The translations under genes and the position numbers were made by a program. From NCBI GenBank assembly GCA_900545285.1, contig UQYK01000021.1:1-30070 (forward strand): a stretch of DNA of 30,070 bases. Direction: 5' to 3'. This document shows, piece by piece, positions 15,766 to 23,003 of the stretch (its first letter is position 1; every line of letters begins with the position of its first letter). This DNA is from an uncultured Ruminococcus sp. Its GTDB lineage: Bacteria > Bacillota > Clostridia > Oscillospirales > Ruminococcaceae. The notes below the pieces were generated by a model that was not told where the DNA came from, made no database searches, and saw nothing but the letters and a program-made list of their open reading frames with translations.

Positions 15766-16620
15766 TTACTGGATGGTATGACAGACTTCTGCAAAGGCAG
15801 CCTGCTTTTTCAGCTGTGCGCAGGCCTGCTCCGCAGTATCTGCGTCCGGAAACAGGCCGAACACTGCCGCGCCGCTGCCGGTCATAACGCTGCAATACGC
15901 GCCGTTTTCCAGCATGGATTTCCGGATTTCAGAGACCTCATCCAAATGTACCGCACTTTCAAACAAATTGCCGCAAAGCGGTGCAATTTCAGCAGCACCT
16001 GCGCCATGTTCCAGCGCCTGCCGCAGCTGCTGCACCGGCGGATGAGCCGGCTGTTCCAGCGCATCAATCTCCTGATAAGCTGCTGCCGTGGAGACACCGG
16101 CTGTCCCCTTTGCAATCACCAGATGCGCCGCAGAAAACGGCGGAAGGGGTTCCAGTACTTCTCCGATACCAGCCGCATAAGCTGTGCCGCCAAGGAGAAA
16201 GAACGGTACATCTGCCCCCAGAGATACAGCAATGGAGAACAGCGTTTCCTTGGAAAGTGCCTGCTGCGTTAGTTCCTGCAATGCCAGGAGGACTGCCGCG
16301 CCGTCTGTACTGCCGCCGCCCATACCGGCCTCCATGGGAATTCGCTTTGCAATGTGAATCTGCACACCGGCAGTGATTTTGGCAGCTTCCAAAAACCGCT
16401 GCGCCGCTTTCCACGCAATATTTTTCGGGTTACACGGCACGGCATTATGGTCACAGGTCAGCGCAATTCCCGGCTGTTCTACCAGAGAGACTGTCACTGT
16501 ATCTGCAATGGACACTGCCTGAAACACCGTTTCCAACAGGTGATATCCGTCTGCACGGGTTCCTACTACATCCAGCCCCAGGTTAATCTTCGCCGGTGCT
16601 GTTCTCGTCACAGATTTCAT
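15766..16620 (-). CDS. ispE: 4-diphosphocytidyl-2-C-methyl-D-erythritol kinase
   Basis: IspE is the ATP-dependent GHMP kinase of the methylerythritol phosphate pathway to isoprenoids; it phosphorylates the 2-hydroxyl of CDP-methylerythritol. The 284-residue protein has the normal length. It shows APAKINLGLDV at 8-18 with the catalytic Lys11, the RADGYHLLETVFQ segment, and the glycine-rich ATP loop MEAGMGGGSTDGAA at about 96-109 with the catalytic-base Asp106. A late GSGAAVFGLF motif lies near the C-terminus. The start codon overlaps the stop of the aminotransferase gene (ATGA) with GGGAGG upstream, so translation is coupled. Its position as the last gene of an amino-acid operon is unusual in metabolic terms and may simply reflect genome packing. 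Confidence 0.95.
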   Translation of the reverse strand: MKSVTRTAPAKINLGLDVVGTRADGYHLLETVFQAVSIADTVTVSLVEQPGIALTCDHNAVPCNPKNIAWKAAQRFLEAAKITAGVQIHIAKRIPMEAGMGGGSTDGAAVLLALQELTQQALSKETLFSIAVSLGADVPFFLLGGTAYAAGIGEVLEPLPPFSAAHLVIAKGTAGVSTAAAYQEIDALEQPAHPPVQQLRQALEHGAGAAEIAPLCGNLFESAVHLDEVSEIRKSMLENGAYCSVMTGSGAAVFGLFPDADTAEQACAQLKKQAAFAEVCHTIQ

Positions 16621-17798
16621 GCATTGCCTCCCGTGTGGCGCTTCACAAAGCGCTCCATGCGGCGCAGTGCTTCCTGTAAATGTTTCAAAGAGTACGCATA
16701 GGAAACCCGTACAAAGCCCTCGCCGCTTTCTCCGAAGGCGCTGCCCGGAACCACTGCCACCTTTTCTTCCTGCAATAACATTTCACAGAATTCCTCACTG
16801 GTCATGCCGGTGCTGCGAATGCAGGGGAACATATAAAAGGCACCCTCCGGATTGAAGCAGGTCAGACCGATACGGTTAAAGCCGTCTACCAGCATTCTTC
16901 GGCGCATATTGTACTCTTCCACCATTTTTTGTACTTCCTTATCGCATTCCCGCAGCGCAACAATAGCCGCATACTGGCTAAGAGTCGGTGCACTCATAAT
17001 GGCGTACTGGTGGATTTTCAGCATCTGTTCTTCCAGCGGCCGGGGCGCACAGACATAGCCCAGGCGCCAGCCAGTCATGGCAAATGCCTTGGAAAATCCG
17101 CTGACATAAATGGTTCGCTCCCACATGCCATCAATTTCAGCAATGGACACATGCTTTCTGCCGTATGTCAGTTCAGAGTAAATTTCATCTGTCAGTACCA
17201 GAATATTGGTTTCCCGGAGCACCTCTGCGATGGCTTCCAGATCCTCCCGTGTCATAATGCCGCCGGTGGGATTGTTGGGATACGGCAGAATCAGGAGCTT
17301 TGTCCGGTCTGTAATGTGTGCGCGCAGCTCCTCCGGTGTCAGTTTAAACCGATTTTCCAGTTTTGTGGGAATGGGCACTGCCACACCGTGCATCAGCTCT
17401 ACAATCGGCTTATAGCAGACGAACGAAGGCTCTACCACCAGGACTTCATCCCCCGGATTGACAACGGCACGGATGGCAAGGTCAATTGCCTCAGAGCCGC
17501 CCACCGTCACCAATGTCTCATGCTCCGGATGGTACGTAATGTGATATTTCCGCTGAATATAGTTGCAGATTTCCTGCCGCAAATCCATCATGCCGGAATT
17601 TGCCGTATATACCATCCGTTTCCGTTCCAGGCTGTCCACGGCAGCTTTCCGCACCGTCCACGGTGTCTGAAAGTCCGGCTCTCCTACGCCCAGACTGATT
17701 ACGCCCTCCATTGTCGCAGCCAGATCAAAAAACTTCCGGATGCCGGACGGCTTCATTTTTTTTACCTGATCTGAAAGAAGCGTGTCATAATTCAACAC
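16617..17798 (-). CDS. alaT: Class I aminotransferase, AlaT-like
   Basis: A PLP-dependent class I aminotransferase of 393 residues. Landmarks in this numbering are LGVGEPDF near 36, GGSEAIDL near 100, YPNNPTGG at 173-180, LTDEIYSELTY near 202, and SGFSKAFAMTGWRLGY with the Schiff-base lysine at 237. Among Firmicutes this pattern next to an Lrp-type gene matches B. subtilis alaR-alaT (yugG-yugH), where AlaT makes alanine from pyruvate. The alanine assignment rests on that context and on the T-box upstream, so it is inference; aspartate or aromatic substrates remain possible. The start is taken as GTG at 17798 with GGGGAG about 7 nt before it. A TTG at 17822 also opens the frame but has no suitable ribosome binding site. 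Confidence 0.85.
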   Translation of the reverse strand: MLNYDTLLSDQVKKMKPSGIRKFFDLAATMEGVISLGVGEPDFQTPWTVRKAAVDSLERKRMVYTANSGMMDLRQEICNYIQRKYHITYHPEHETLVTVGGSEAIDLAIRAVVNPGDEVLVVEPSFVCYKPIVELMHGVAVPIPTKLENRFKLTPEELRAHITDRTKLLILPYPNNPTGGIMTREDLEAIAEVLRETNILVLTDEIYSELTYGRKHVSIAEIDGMWERTIYVSGFSKAFAMTGWRLGYVCAPRPLEEQMLKIHQYAIMSAPTLSQYAAIVALRECDKEVQKMVEEYNMRRRMLVDGFNRIGLTCFNPEGAFYMFPCIRSTGMTSEEFCEMLLQEEKVAVVPGSAFGESGEGFVRVSYAYSLKHLQEALRRMERFVKRHTGGNA

Positions 17799-17825
17799 GA
17801 GTTCTCTCCCCTTTCCTGTCAAACC

Positions 17826-18308
17826 TTACGGGAAATAATAGCCCCGTTCGTCTTTTTCTTCGCCTTCGATAATAATGCCCTTGTCCTTGTACTTTTTCAG
17901 CACAAAGTATGTGGCAGTAGAGAGCACACCCTCCAGTGGTGCCAGGCACTGGGAAACAAACATAGAAACGTCCTTGACATTTGTCCCCTTCACTGTTACA
18001 GCCAGGTCATAGGCCCCTGCCATCAGCGCAATGCTTTCCACCTCGTCATACTGCATGATGGTGTGGGCAATTTCCTCATAGCCGCAGTCCCGCTTCGGCG
18101 TAACGCGCAGTTCAATAATTGCTGTCACCTGGTTTTTGTTGGCCAGTTCCTCATTGACAATGGCACTGTAGCCCTTGATTACGCCGCCCTCTTCCAGTTC
18201 CCGAATCGCATCGGTAACATCTGTTTCTGTTACGCCCAGCATTACCGCCAGCTCCGCGTTTGTGAGTCTGGCATTCTGCTGTAATAATTCCAACAATTGT
18301 TCTTTCAT
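17826..18308 (-). CDS. alaR: Lrp/AsnC-family transcriptional regulator, AlaR-like
   Basis: A 160-residue regulator. The N-terminal winged helix-turn-helix (about 1-50: LLELLQQNARLTNAELAVMLGVTETDV, then IRELEEGGVIKGYSAIV) binds DNA. The C-terminal RAM domain (about 60-145) binds amino acids and drives oligomerisation. The start at 18308 is preceded by AAAGG at 11 nt; an ATG at 18332 has no ribosome binding site. It lies 27 nt before the class I aminotransferase, the order seen for alaR-alaT in B. subtilis, where AlaR activates alaT. The final 15-20 residues are acidic and poorly conserved. It likely senses alanine or a related amino acid and controls the neighbouring gene; that ligand is inferred. 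Confidence 0.85.
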   Translation of the reverse strand: MKEQLLELLQQNARLTNAELAVMLGVTETDVTDAIRELEEGGVIKGYSAIVNEELANKNQVTAIIELRVTPKRDCGYEEIAHTIMQYDEVESIALMAGAYDLAVTVKGTNVKDVSMFVSQCLAPLEGVLSTATYFVLKKYKDKGIIIEGEEKDERGYYFP

Positions 18309-18394
18309 AAGAAACCCAGCCTTTCTGAACATAAATTGTCAGCATCCGTTTCCGGTGCTGCGGATAACAAACCGGCCACTGTGTGCCGTTACGC

Positions 18395-19240
18395 TTACAG
18401 CGAAATGAAAACCGGTTCTCGTTTGATAAAATAGCAGGCTCTTGTAAAACCGGCCGCTTTCGCCAGTTCCACGCCCTGTGCGATTCCCTTTGCCAGATCC
18501 TCGGCACAGTGGGCATCCGAGCCAAATGTCAGCACCTCGCCGCCCATTTCCCGATAGAGTTTCAGATACTCCAGGGTCGGAAAGGGCTTTCCGTACTTTT
18601 GCCGATAACCGGAGGTGTTGAGTTCAATGCCCTTTCCCCGTTCCGCCAGCGCCTGAAAGCAGCAGCGAATCTGCTCTGCATACGGCGAAAGCGGCACAGA
18701 AATCCCGGCTTCTCCTTCGATATACCGCAGCGGATACGTGAGATGCCCCAGCACATCAAAGTGCCCCCAGCAGCAAATGGTATACAGCTGTTCAAAGTAC
18801 TGCTCCATCAGCGCCGGGATGTCCTCTGCAGCATAATCCAGGCAGAAGAAATCCGGCTTATCCAGCAGCTCATGCAGGGATGCAATGATAAAATCCAGAC
18901 GCGCATCCCGGCCAACAGACTCGGACAAGGCAAAGTCCGCATTGGGCTGCCCCATTTCCATGCCGCACAGCAGCGTCAGTCCATCTGCGGCCGCCTGTGC
19001 TTTTGCCTCTGAAACCGCTCGGAGCGACTGCTCCAGCACTGTAGCATGGTCGAAAATCTCCCATTCATTCCGCGGCTGAATATTGTAGTACGCCTGGGGG
19101 AAATAGCGGTTCATTTCCACATGTTCCGTCAGCCCCAGCACCGGCAGCCCCAGCTTTTTCGCCTGTGCCACGTGTCCGGCAACTGTGCCTGTGCCATCCG
19201 GAGAAATCCCCGTATGCGTGTGACAATCCATCGGCAGCAT
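18395..19240 (-). CDS. PHP-domain phosphatase (histidinol-phosphatase HisJ/HisK-like)
   Basis: A 281-residue PHP-superfamily hydrolase. The metal-binding signatures are present: DCHTHT at 5-10 (His7, His9), the GLTEHVEMN segment near 36, CGMEMGQ near 92, ASLHEL near 120, GHFDVLGHLTYP near 158 and GSDAHC near 240. This set matches class II histidinol phosphatases, which release phosphate from histidinol phosphate in histidine synthesis. No other his gene is in the window. The T-box in front of it does not look histidine-specific, so another phosphoester substrate is possible. GGAGGG lies 7 nt before the ATG. The next gene, the Lrp-type regulator, starts 86 nt on with no promoter or terminator seen between them. 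Confidence 0.85.
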   Translation of the reverse strand: MLPMDCHTHTGISPDGTGTVAGHVAQAKKLGLPVLGLTEHVEMNRYFPQAYYNIQPRNEWEIFDHATVLEQSLRAVSEAKAQAAADGLTLLCGMEMGQPNADFALSESVGRDARLDFIIASLHELLDKPDFFCLDYAAEDIPALMEQYFEQLYTICCWGHFDVLGHLTYPLRYIEGEAGISVPLSPYAEQIRCCFQALAERGKGIELNTSGYRQKYGKPFPTLEYLKLYREMGGEVLTFGSDAHCAEDLAKGIAQGVELAKAAGFTRACYFIKREPVFISL

Positions 19241-19306
19241 ATGCGCGCCCTCCTTTTTTGGTTTTCAGCGTCTGCTTGACGGCCTGCAGCACAGGCCTTT
19301 GTATAC

Positions 19307-19545
19307 AAAAAAGGCCCTCGCCGCCAAATGGGACGAAAGCCTTCGTGTTACCACCCAAGTTTAGAAATGTTCCATGCAGAACATTTCCCTCGTAGTCCTT
19401 TAACGCAGGACATACGTTCCGGTTTCCCGAAACAGCTCCCGGGAAGCACCTGCATTCCGGCCGGAGCACTTTCACCAAATGTGCCCTCTCTGCACAGCCG
19501 CTGCCGCAGTCAATCCGTTCTTCGCTGATTTTCACGCTATTCTTA
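19307..19545 (-). promoter_or_regulatory. T-box leader, probably alanine-specific, upstream of the PHP-alaR-alaT genes
   Basis: A transcription-attenuating T-box riboswitch of about 240 nt. Stem I carries the AGAGAG...GGUGAAA distal elements, with candidate specifiers near 19445-19457. The conserved T-box sequence UUGGGUGGUAACACG lies at 19344-19358. The overlapping terminator (19311-19343, about 12 pairs with G-U, 9-nt loop) ends in a U-run at 19307-19312. The antiterminator bulge reads UGGU (19350-19353), which should pair with a tRNA 3' end ACCA, that is discriminator A. This excludes tRNA-His (C73) and tRNA-Cys (U73) and fits tRNA-Ala. The triplet one nucleotide past GAA is GCA (Ala), while the triplet directly after GAA would be UGC (Cys). 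A further hairpin (19281-19297) lies between the terminator and the gene. Confidence 0.85.
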
Positions 19546-19551
19546 TCAATC

Positions 19552-19580
19552 AGTATAGCAGATTTTCAGCACATTGTCAA
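19552..19580 (-). promoter_or_regulatory. Sigma-A promoter of the T-box-PHP operon
   Basis: Consensus TTGACA (19575-19580), 17 nt, TATACT (19552-19557) on the minus strand. It starts only about 35 nt beyond the trpA stop codon, and no GC-rich terminator is visible between them. The hexamers and spacing are identical to those of the trp operon promoter. Confidence 0.85.
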
Positions 19581-19614
19581 TATTTTTTGAAAATTTTTTA
19601 CCGCCGCACAAAAC

Positions 19615-20412
19615 TTATGCGTCCAGTGCGTCCCGGAGACTTTTCACAAAGATGCCGATTTTTTCCGGTGCAGCTGCGCCGCCGTACTGCTCTACCTGCC
19701 GCACAATGGCACTGCCCACAATTACGCCGTCACAATACTGGCTCATTTCCTTTGCTGCCTCCGGACCGGAAATGCCAAAGCCGACTGCGCACGGTACCTT
19801 TGCATACTTGTGAATCTTCTCGAAAAACGGTGCAAAATTCGTCTGAAACTCGCTGCGGACACCGGTTACGCCATTGGAAGAGACACAGTACAGGAAGCCA
19901 GTTGCTTCTGAAGCGATCATCTGAATCCGGTCCTCGCTTGCCGGTGTTACCAGGCTGATGTTGTGCACATTGTACTTATCGGCATCGCCCTGAATCTCAT
20001 CCTTTTCTTCAAAGGGGATATCCGGTACAATGACACCGTCAATGCCGCACTCCTGACAGGTGGCAAAGAAACGGTCTGTGCCATAGCAGAAAATGGTGTT
20101 CAGATACATCATCAGCAGCAGCGGAACGTCTGTTTCCTTCCGCAGGCGGCGCACCAGATCAAAAATACCTGCCAGCGTTGTGCCGTTTTGCAGGGCGCGC
20201 TCGCTGGCACACTGAATGACAGGACCTTCTGCAATGGGATCAGAAAAGGGTACGCCCAGTTCAATCAGATCTGCGCCGTTTTTCGCCATTTCCAGTACAG
20301 CCTTTTCGGTGCAGTCATATCCACCGTCTCCTGCTGTGATAAATGTAATCAGTGCCTTTTTGCCTTCTGCCTTGCACTGTGCCAGCTTTGTATCAATTTT
20401 GTTCTTAGTCAT
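19615..20412 (-). CDS. trpA: Tryptophan synthase alpha chain
   Basis: TrpA splits indole-3-glycerol phosphate into glyceraldehyde-3-phosphate and indole, which is channelled to TrpB. The 265-residue TIM barrel has the standard length. Landmarks are LITFITAGDGG near 21, the catalytic-glutamate segment ADLIELGVPFSDPIAEGPVIQ at about 47-67, the second catalytic Asp in VIVPDIPFEE, and the phosphate-binding VGFGISGPE and DGVIVGSAIV regions. AGAGGAG lies about 9 nt before the ATG, and the start overlaps the end of trpB by 8 nt. It is the last gene of the trp operon. No strong terminator follows it before the next promoter. Confidence 0.97.
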   Translation of the reverse strand: MTKNKIDTKLAQCKAEGKKALITFITAGDGGYDCTEKAVLEMAKNGADLIELGVPFSDPIAEGPVIQCASERALQNGTTLAGIFDLVRRLRKETDVPLLLMMYLNTIFCYGTDRFFATCQECGIDGVIVPDIPFEEKDEIQGDADKYNVHNISLVTPASEDRIQMIASEATGFLYCVSSNGVTGVRSEFQTNFAPFFEKIHKYAKVPCAVGFGISGPEAAKEMSQYCDGVIVGSAIVRQVEQYGGAAAPEKIGIFVKSLRDALDA

Positions 20413-21592
20413 CGATCTTCACTCCTCTGTATTCTGCAATCTGCTGCATATCCTTATCGCCTCTGCCGGAAATGTTGATAATCATAATCTCGTCCGGTTT
20501 CATTTCCGGTGCAATTTTCAGGGCAGCTGCCACTGCATGTGCAGATTCAATTGCCGGAATGATGCCTTCTGTCCGGGACAGATATTCCAGTGCCTGTACG
20601 GCTTCTTCGTCAGTGATCGGCACATATTCTGCACGGCCGGTCTTGTAGAGGTTTGCGTGCTCCGGGCCTACGCCGGGATAATCCAGACCGGCAGAAATGG
20701 AGTAAACCGGTGCGATCTGGCCTTCTTCATTCTGTAAGAAATAGGACTTCATGCCGTGGAAAATTCCCAGGCTGCCCTTTGCGACAGTAGCGGCATGGAG
20801 CTTGGTATCAATGCCCTTTCCGGCAGCCTCTGCCCCTACCAGGCGAACGCTTTTATCCGGAATGAAATCATAGAACATACCCATTGCATTGGAACCGCCG
20901 CCAACACAGGCAACGACGCAGTCCGGCAGTCTGCCTTCCTTTTCCATGAGCTGCTTCTTGGCTTCTTCGCTGATTACCTTCTGGAAATCCCGCACCATGG
21001 TCGGATACGGATGCGGCCCCATAACAGAACCAATCAGGTAGAAGGTGGTATCAATATTGGTTGCCCAGTCCCGCATTGCCTCGTTAATGGCATCCTTCAG
21101 CGTACCGGTACCATTGTCCACGCTGTTCACCTTTGCGCCCAGCAGTTCCATACGGTATACATTCAGGCGCTGACGGCGCACATCCTCTTTTCCCATATAG
21201 ATTTCACATTCCATATCGAAGAGTGCGCAGGCAGTTGCTGTTGCCACACCGTGCTGTCCGGCACCGGTTTCTGCGATAATCCGCTTTTTTCCCATTTTTT
21301 TCGCCAGCAGAATCTGTCCCAGTACGTTATTGATCTTGTGCGCACCGGTGTGGTTCAGATCTTCCCGCTTGAGATAAATCTTACAGCCGCCCAGATCCTT
21401 GGTCATCCGGTCTGCATAATAGAGCATAGACGGTCTGCCGGCATAGTCCCGGAGCAGTGTCCGGTATTCTTCCAGAAATTCCGGATCGTTTCCGTATTTG
21501 TCATAAGCTTCTTCCAGCTCATGTACTGCATTCATGACTGTTTCCGGTACATACTGTCCGCCGAAAATTCCAAATCTTCCTACTTTATCCAT
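20405..21592 (-). CDS. trpB: Tryptophan synthase beta chain
   Basis: TrpB is the PLP enzyme that joins indole and serine to form tryptophan, working as an alpha2-beta2 complex with TrpA. The 395-residue protein is the usual TrpB1 type. It has GRFGIFGGQYVPETVM at the N-terminus, the PLP-lysine motif REDLNHTGAHKINN (about 77-90), ETGAGQHGVATA near 107, and the phosphate-binding glycine loop CVGGGSNAMG near 228. The ATG at 21592 is preferred because GAGG lies 8 nt before it; a GTG three codons upstream overlaps that ribosome binding site. It overlaps trpF by 8 nt and trpA by 8 nt, indicating tight translational coupling. Confidence 0.97.
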   Translation of the reverse strand: MDKVGRFGIFGGQYVPETVMNAVHELEEAYDKYGNDPEFLEEYRTLLRDYAGRPSMLYYADRMTKDLGGCKIYLKREDLNHTGAHKINNVLGQILLAKKMGKKRIIAETGAGQHGVATATACALFDMECEIYMGKEDVRRQRLNVYRMELLGAKVNSVDNGTGTLKDAINEAMRDWATNIDTTFYLIGSVMGPHPYPTMVRDFQKVISEEAKKQLMEKEGRLPDCVVACVGGGSNAMGMFYDFIPDKSVRLVGAEAAGKGIDTKLHAATVAKGSLGIFHGMKSYFLQNEEGQIAPVYSISAGLDYPGVGPEHANLYKTGRAEYVPITDEEAVQALEYLSRTEGIIPAIESAHAVAAALKIAPEMKPDEIMIINISGRGDKDMQQIAEYRGVKIDD

Positions 21593-22211
21593 GATTTCCA
21601 CCTCGTATTAGTCTTATAATCTGTTCCATTTTCTCATAATCTTTTATGCCGCCGGTTTCAATGCCGCTGGAGAAATCCACGCCGGTCGTGTGCACGGTTT
21701 CCGCCGCCTGCACCACATTTTCCGGTGTCAGACCGCCGGCCAGGAAAAAGGGCTGCGCCGGGGCTGCCTCTGCGATGAGCTGCCAATTGGCAGTCACGCC
21801 GGTACCGCCTGCCTGACCGGGGACATAGCCCTCCAGAATCAGTGCATCTGCGCCCAATTGTTCTGCGCGCCGGATTTCCGCTGCATCTTTTACGCGGACG
21901 GCTTTCCATACCGGCAATCCGGTACGCCATCGCACACCGGAAACAATCTCTGCGGTTTCGCTGCCGTGCAGCTGAATCACATCCAGGGGCACCTGCCGCA
22001 GAACCTCTGCAATCTGCACCGGAGATGCATTAACAAACACACCGACCGCCGCAATGCCAGGCTTCCTGCTCTCAGAAAGCTTTCTGGCGGTTTCCAGAGG
22101 CACAGTGCGGCGAAAGCCCTCTGACAGGATCATGCCCATATAATCCGGCTTTAACGTATTGCAAAATGCCACATCTTCCATTCGCCGGATGCCGCAAAAT
22201 TTGATTTTCAT
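21585..22211 (-). CDS. trpF: Phosphoribosylanthranilate isomerase
   Basis: TrpF catalyses the Amadori rearrangement of phosphoribosylanthranilate to the carboxyphenylamino-deoxyribulose phosphate used by TrpC. The 208-residue single-domain TIM barrel shows MKIKFCGIRR with the catalytic Cys6, GVFVNAS near 57, VIQLHGSE near 77, and the C-terminal phosphate-binding segments LAGGLTPENV and GVDFSSGIE with the catalytic Asp. It is a separate protein here, not fused to TrpC as in E. coli. The ATG overlaps the trpC stop (ATGA), with GGGAGG upstream. The 3' end overlaps trpB by 8 nt. Confidence 0.96.
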   Translation of the reverse strand: MKIKFCGIRRMEDVAFCNTLKPDYMGMILSEGFRRTVPLETARKLSESRKPGIAAVGVFVNASPVQIAEVLRQVPLDVIQLHGSETAEIVSGVRWRTGLPVWKAVRVKDAAEIRRAEQLGADALILEGYVPGQAGGTGVTANWQLIAEAAPAQPFFLAGGLTPENVVQAAETVHTTGVDFSSGIETGGIKDYEKMEQIIRLIRGGNHG

Positions 22212-22993
22212 ACATCCTCCCGCAGCGCTTGCAGAGTTTTGGCCGCATCGCCGCTGCGCATCAGGGTTTCCCCGATGAGAACGGCATCTGCTCCCAGCCG
22301 CCGTACCATCTTCATATCCGCATTGGTACGAATGCCGCTTTCAGAAACAAATACAGCATGCTCCGGTGCATAGGGCTTTAATTTGGCCACAGTATCCAGA
22401 CTGACTGCAAAGGTTTTCAGATTTCGGTTATTGACACCCAGAATTTCTGGTTCCAGGAACCGGATGGATTCCAGTTCCTCCTGATCGTGTACTTCTACCA
22501 GAACTTCCAGTTCCAGCGAGTAAGCCAGCCGATAAAGCTGCGCCAGACGCTCCGGCTCCAGTACAGCCGCAATCAGCAGAACCGCATCTGCCCCAATTGC
22601 CGCCGCCTCAAAAATCTGATACTCTTCAAACAGAAAATCCTTTCGCAGAATGGGAATCTGTACTGCCTCCCGAATTTGTTTCAGATACTCTGAAGAGCCC
22701 TGAAAAAAGTGTTCCTCGGTCAGACAGGAAATTGCATTGGCACCCGCTGCCGCATAGGTCTTGGCAATTTCCACAGGATGAAAGTCCGGGCAGATCAACC
22801 CCTTGGACGGGGATGCCTTTTTCACTTCGCAAATGCAGGACAGGGTGTTCTGCCGCAGCGCCTTTGCCAGAGAAAGGGGCTTGCGCTTTTCCAGTGCTGC
22901 TCTTGCCAGGCGTTCCATTTCAGCCGGCGCACAGCGCTGTTTTTCCCGTTCCAGCTGCTCCCGGCGGAACTTTAGTATTTCATCTAAAATCAT
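22208..22993 (-). CDS. trpC: Indole-3-glycerol phosphate synthase
   Basis: TrpC closes the indole ring, converting carboxyphenylamino-deoxyribulose phosphate to indole-3-glycerol phosphate. The 261-residue protein starts MILDEILKFRREQLE and shows CEVKKASPSKG (catalytic Lys near 55), the LRKDFLFEEYQI segment (catalytic Lys near 112), ILGVNNRNLKTF near 178 and the VFVSESGI phosphate site. The ATG at 22993 has GAGGA 7 nt upstream. An ATG at 23029 in the same frame overlaps trpGD and has no ribosome binding site, so it was not used. It starts 10 nt after the trpGD stop and overlaps trpF by 4 nt. Confidence 0.96.
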   Translation of the reverse strand: MILDEILKFRREQLEREKQRCAPAEMERLARAALEKRKPLSLAKALRQNTLSCICEVKKASPSKGLICPDFHPVEIAKTYAAAGANAISCLTEEHFFQGSSEYLKQIREAVQIPILRKDFLFEEYQIFEAAAIGADAVLLIAAVLEPERLAQLYRLAYSLELEVLVEVHDQEELESIRFLEPEILGVNNRNLKTFAVSLDTVAKLKPYAPEHAVFVSESGIRTNADMKMVRRLGADAVLIGETLMRSGDAAKTLQALREDV

Positions 22994-23003
22994 AAGAATA
23001 TCC

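Noticed and set aside
17799..17822. TTG start adding 8 residues to the AlaT-like aminotransferase
   Set aside because: The GGGGAG ribosome binding site lies inside this extension and points to the GTG at 17798.
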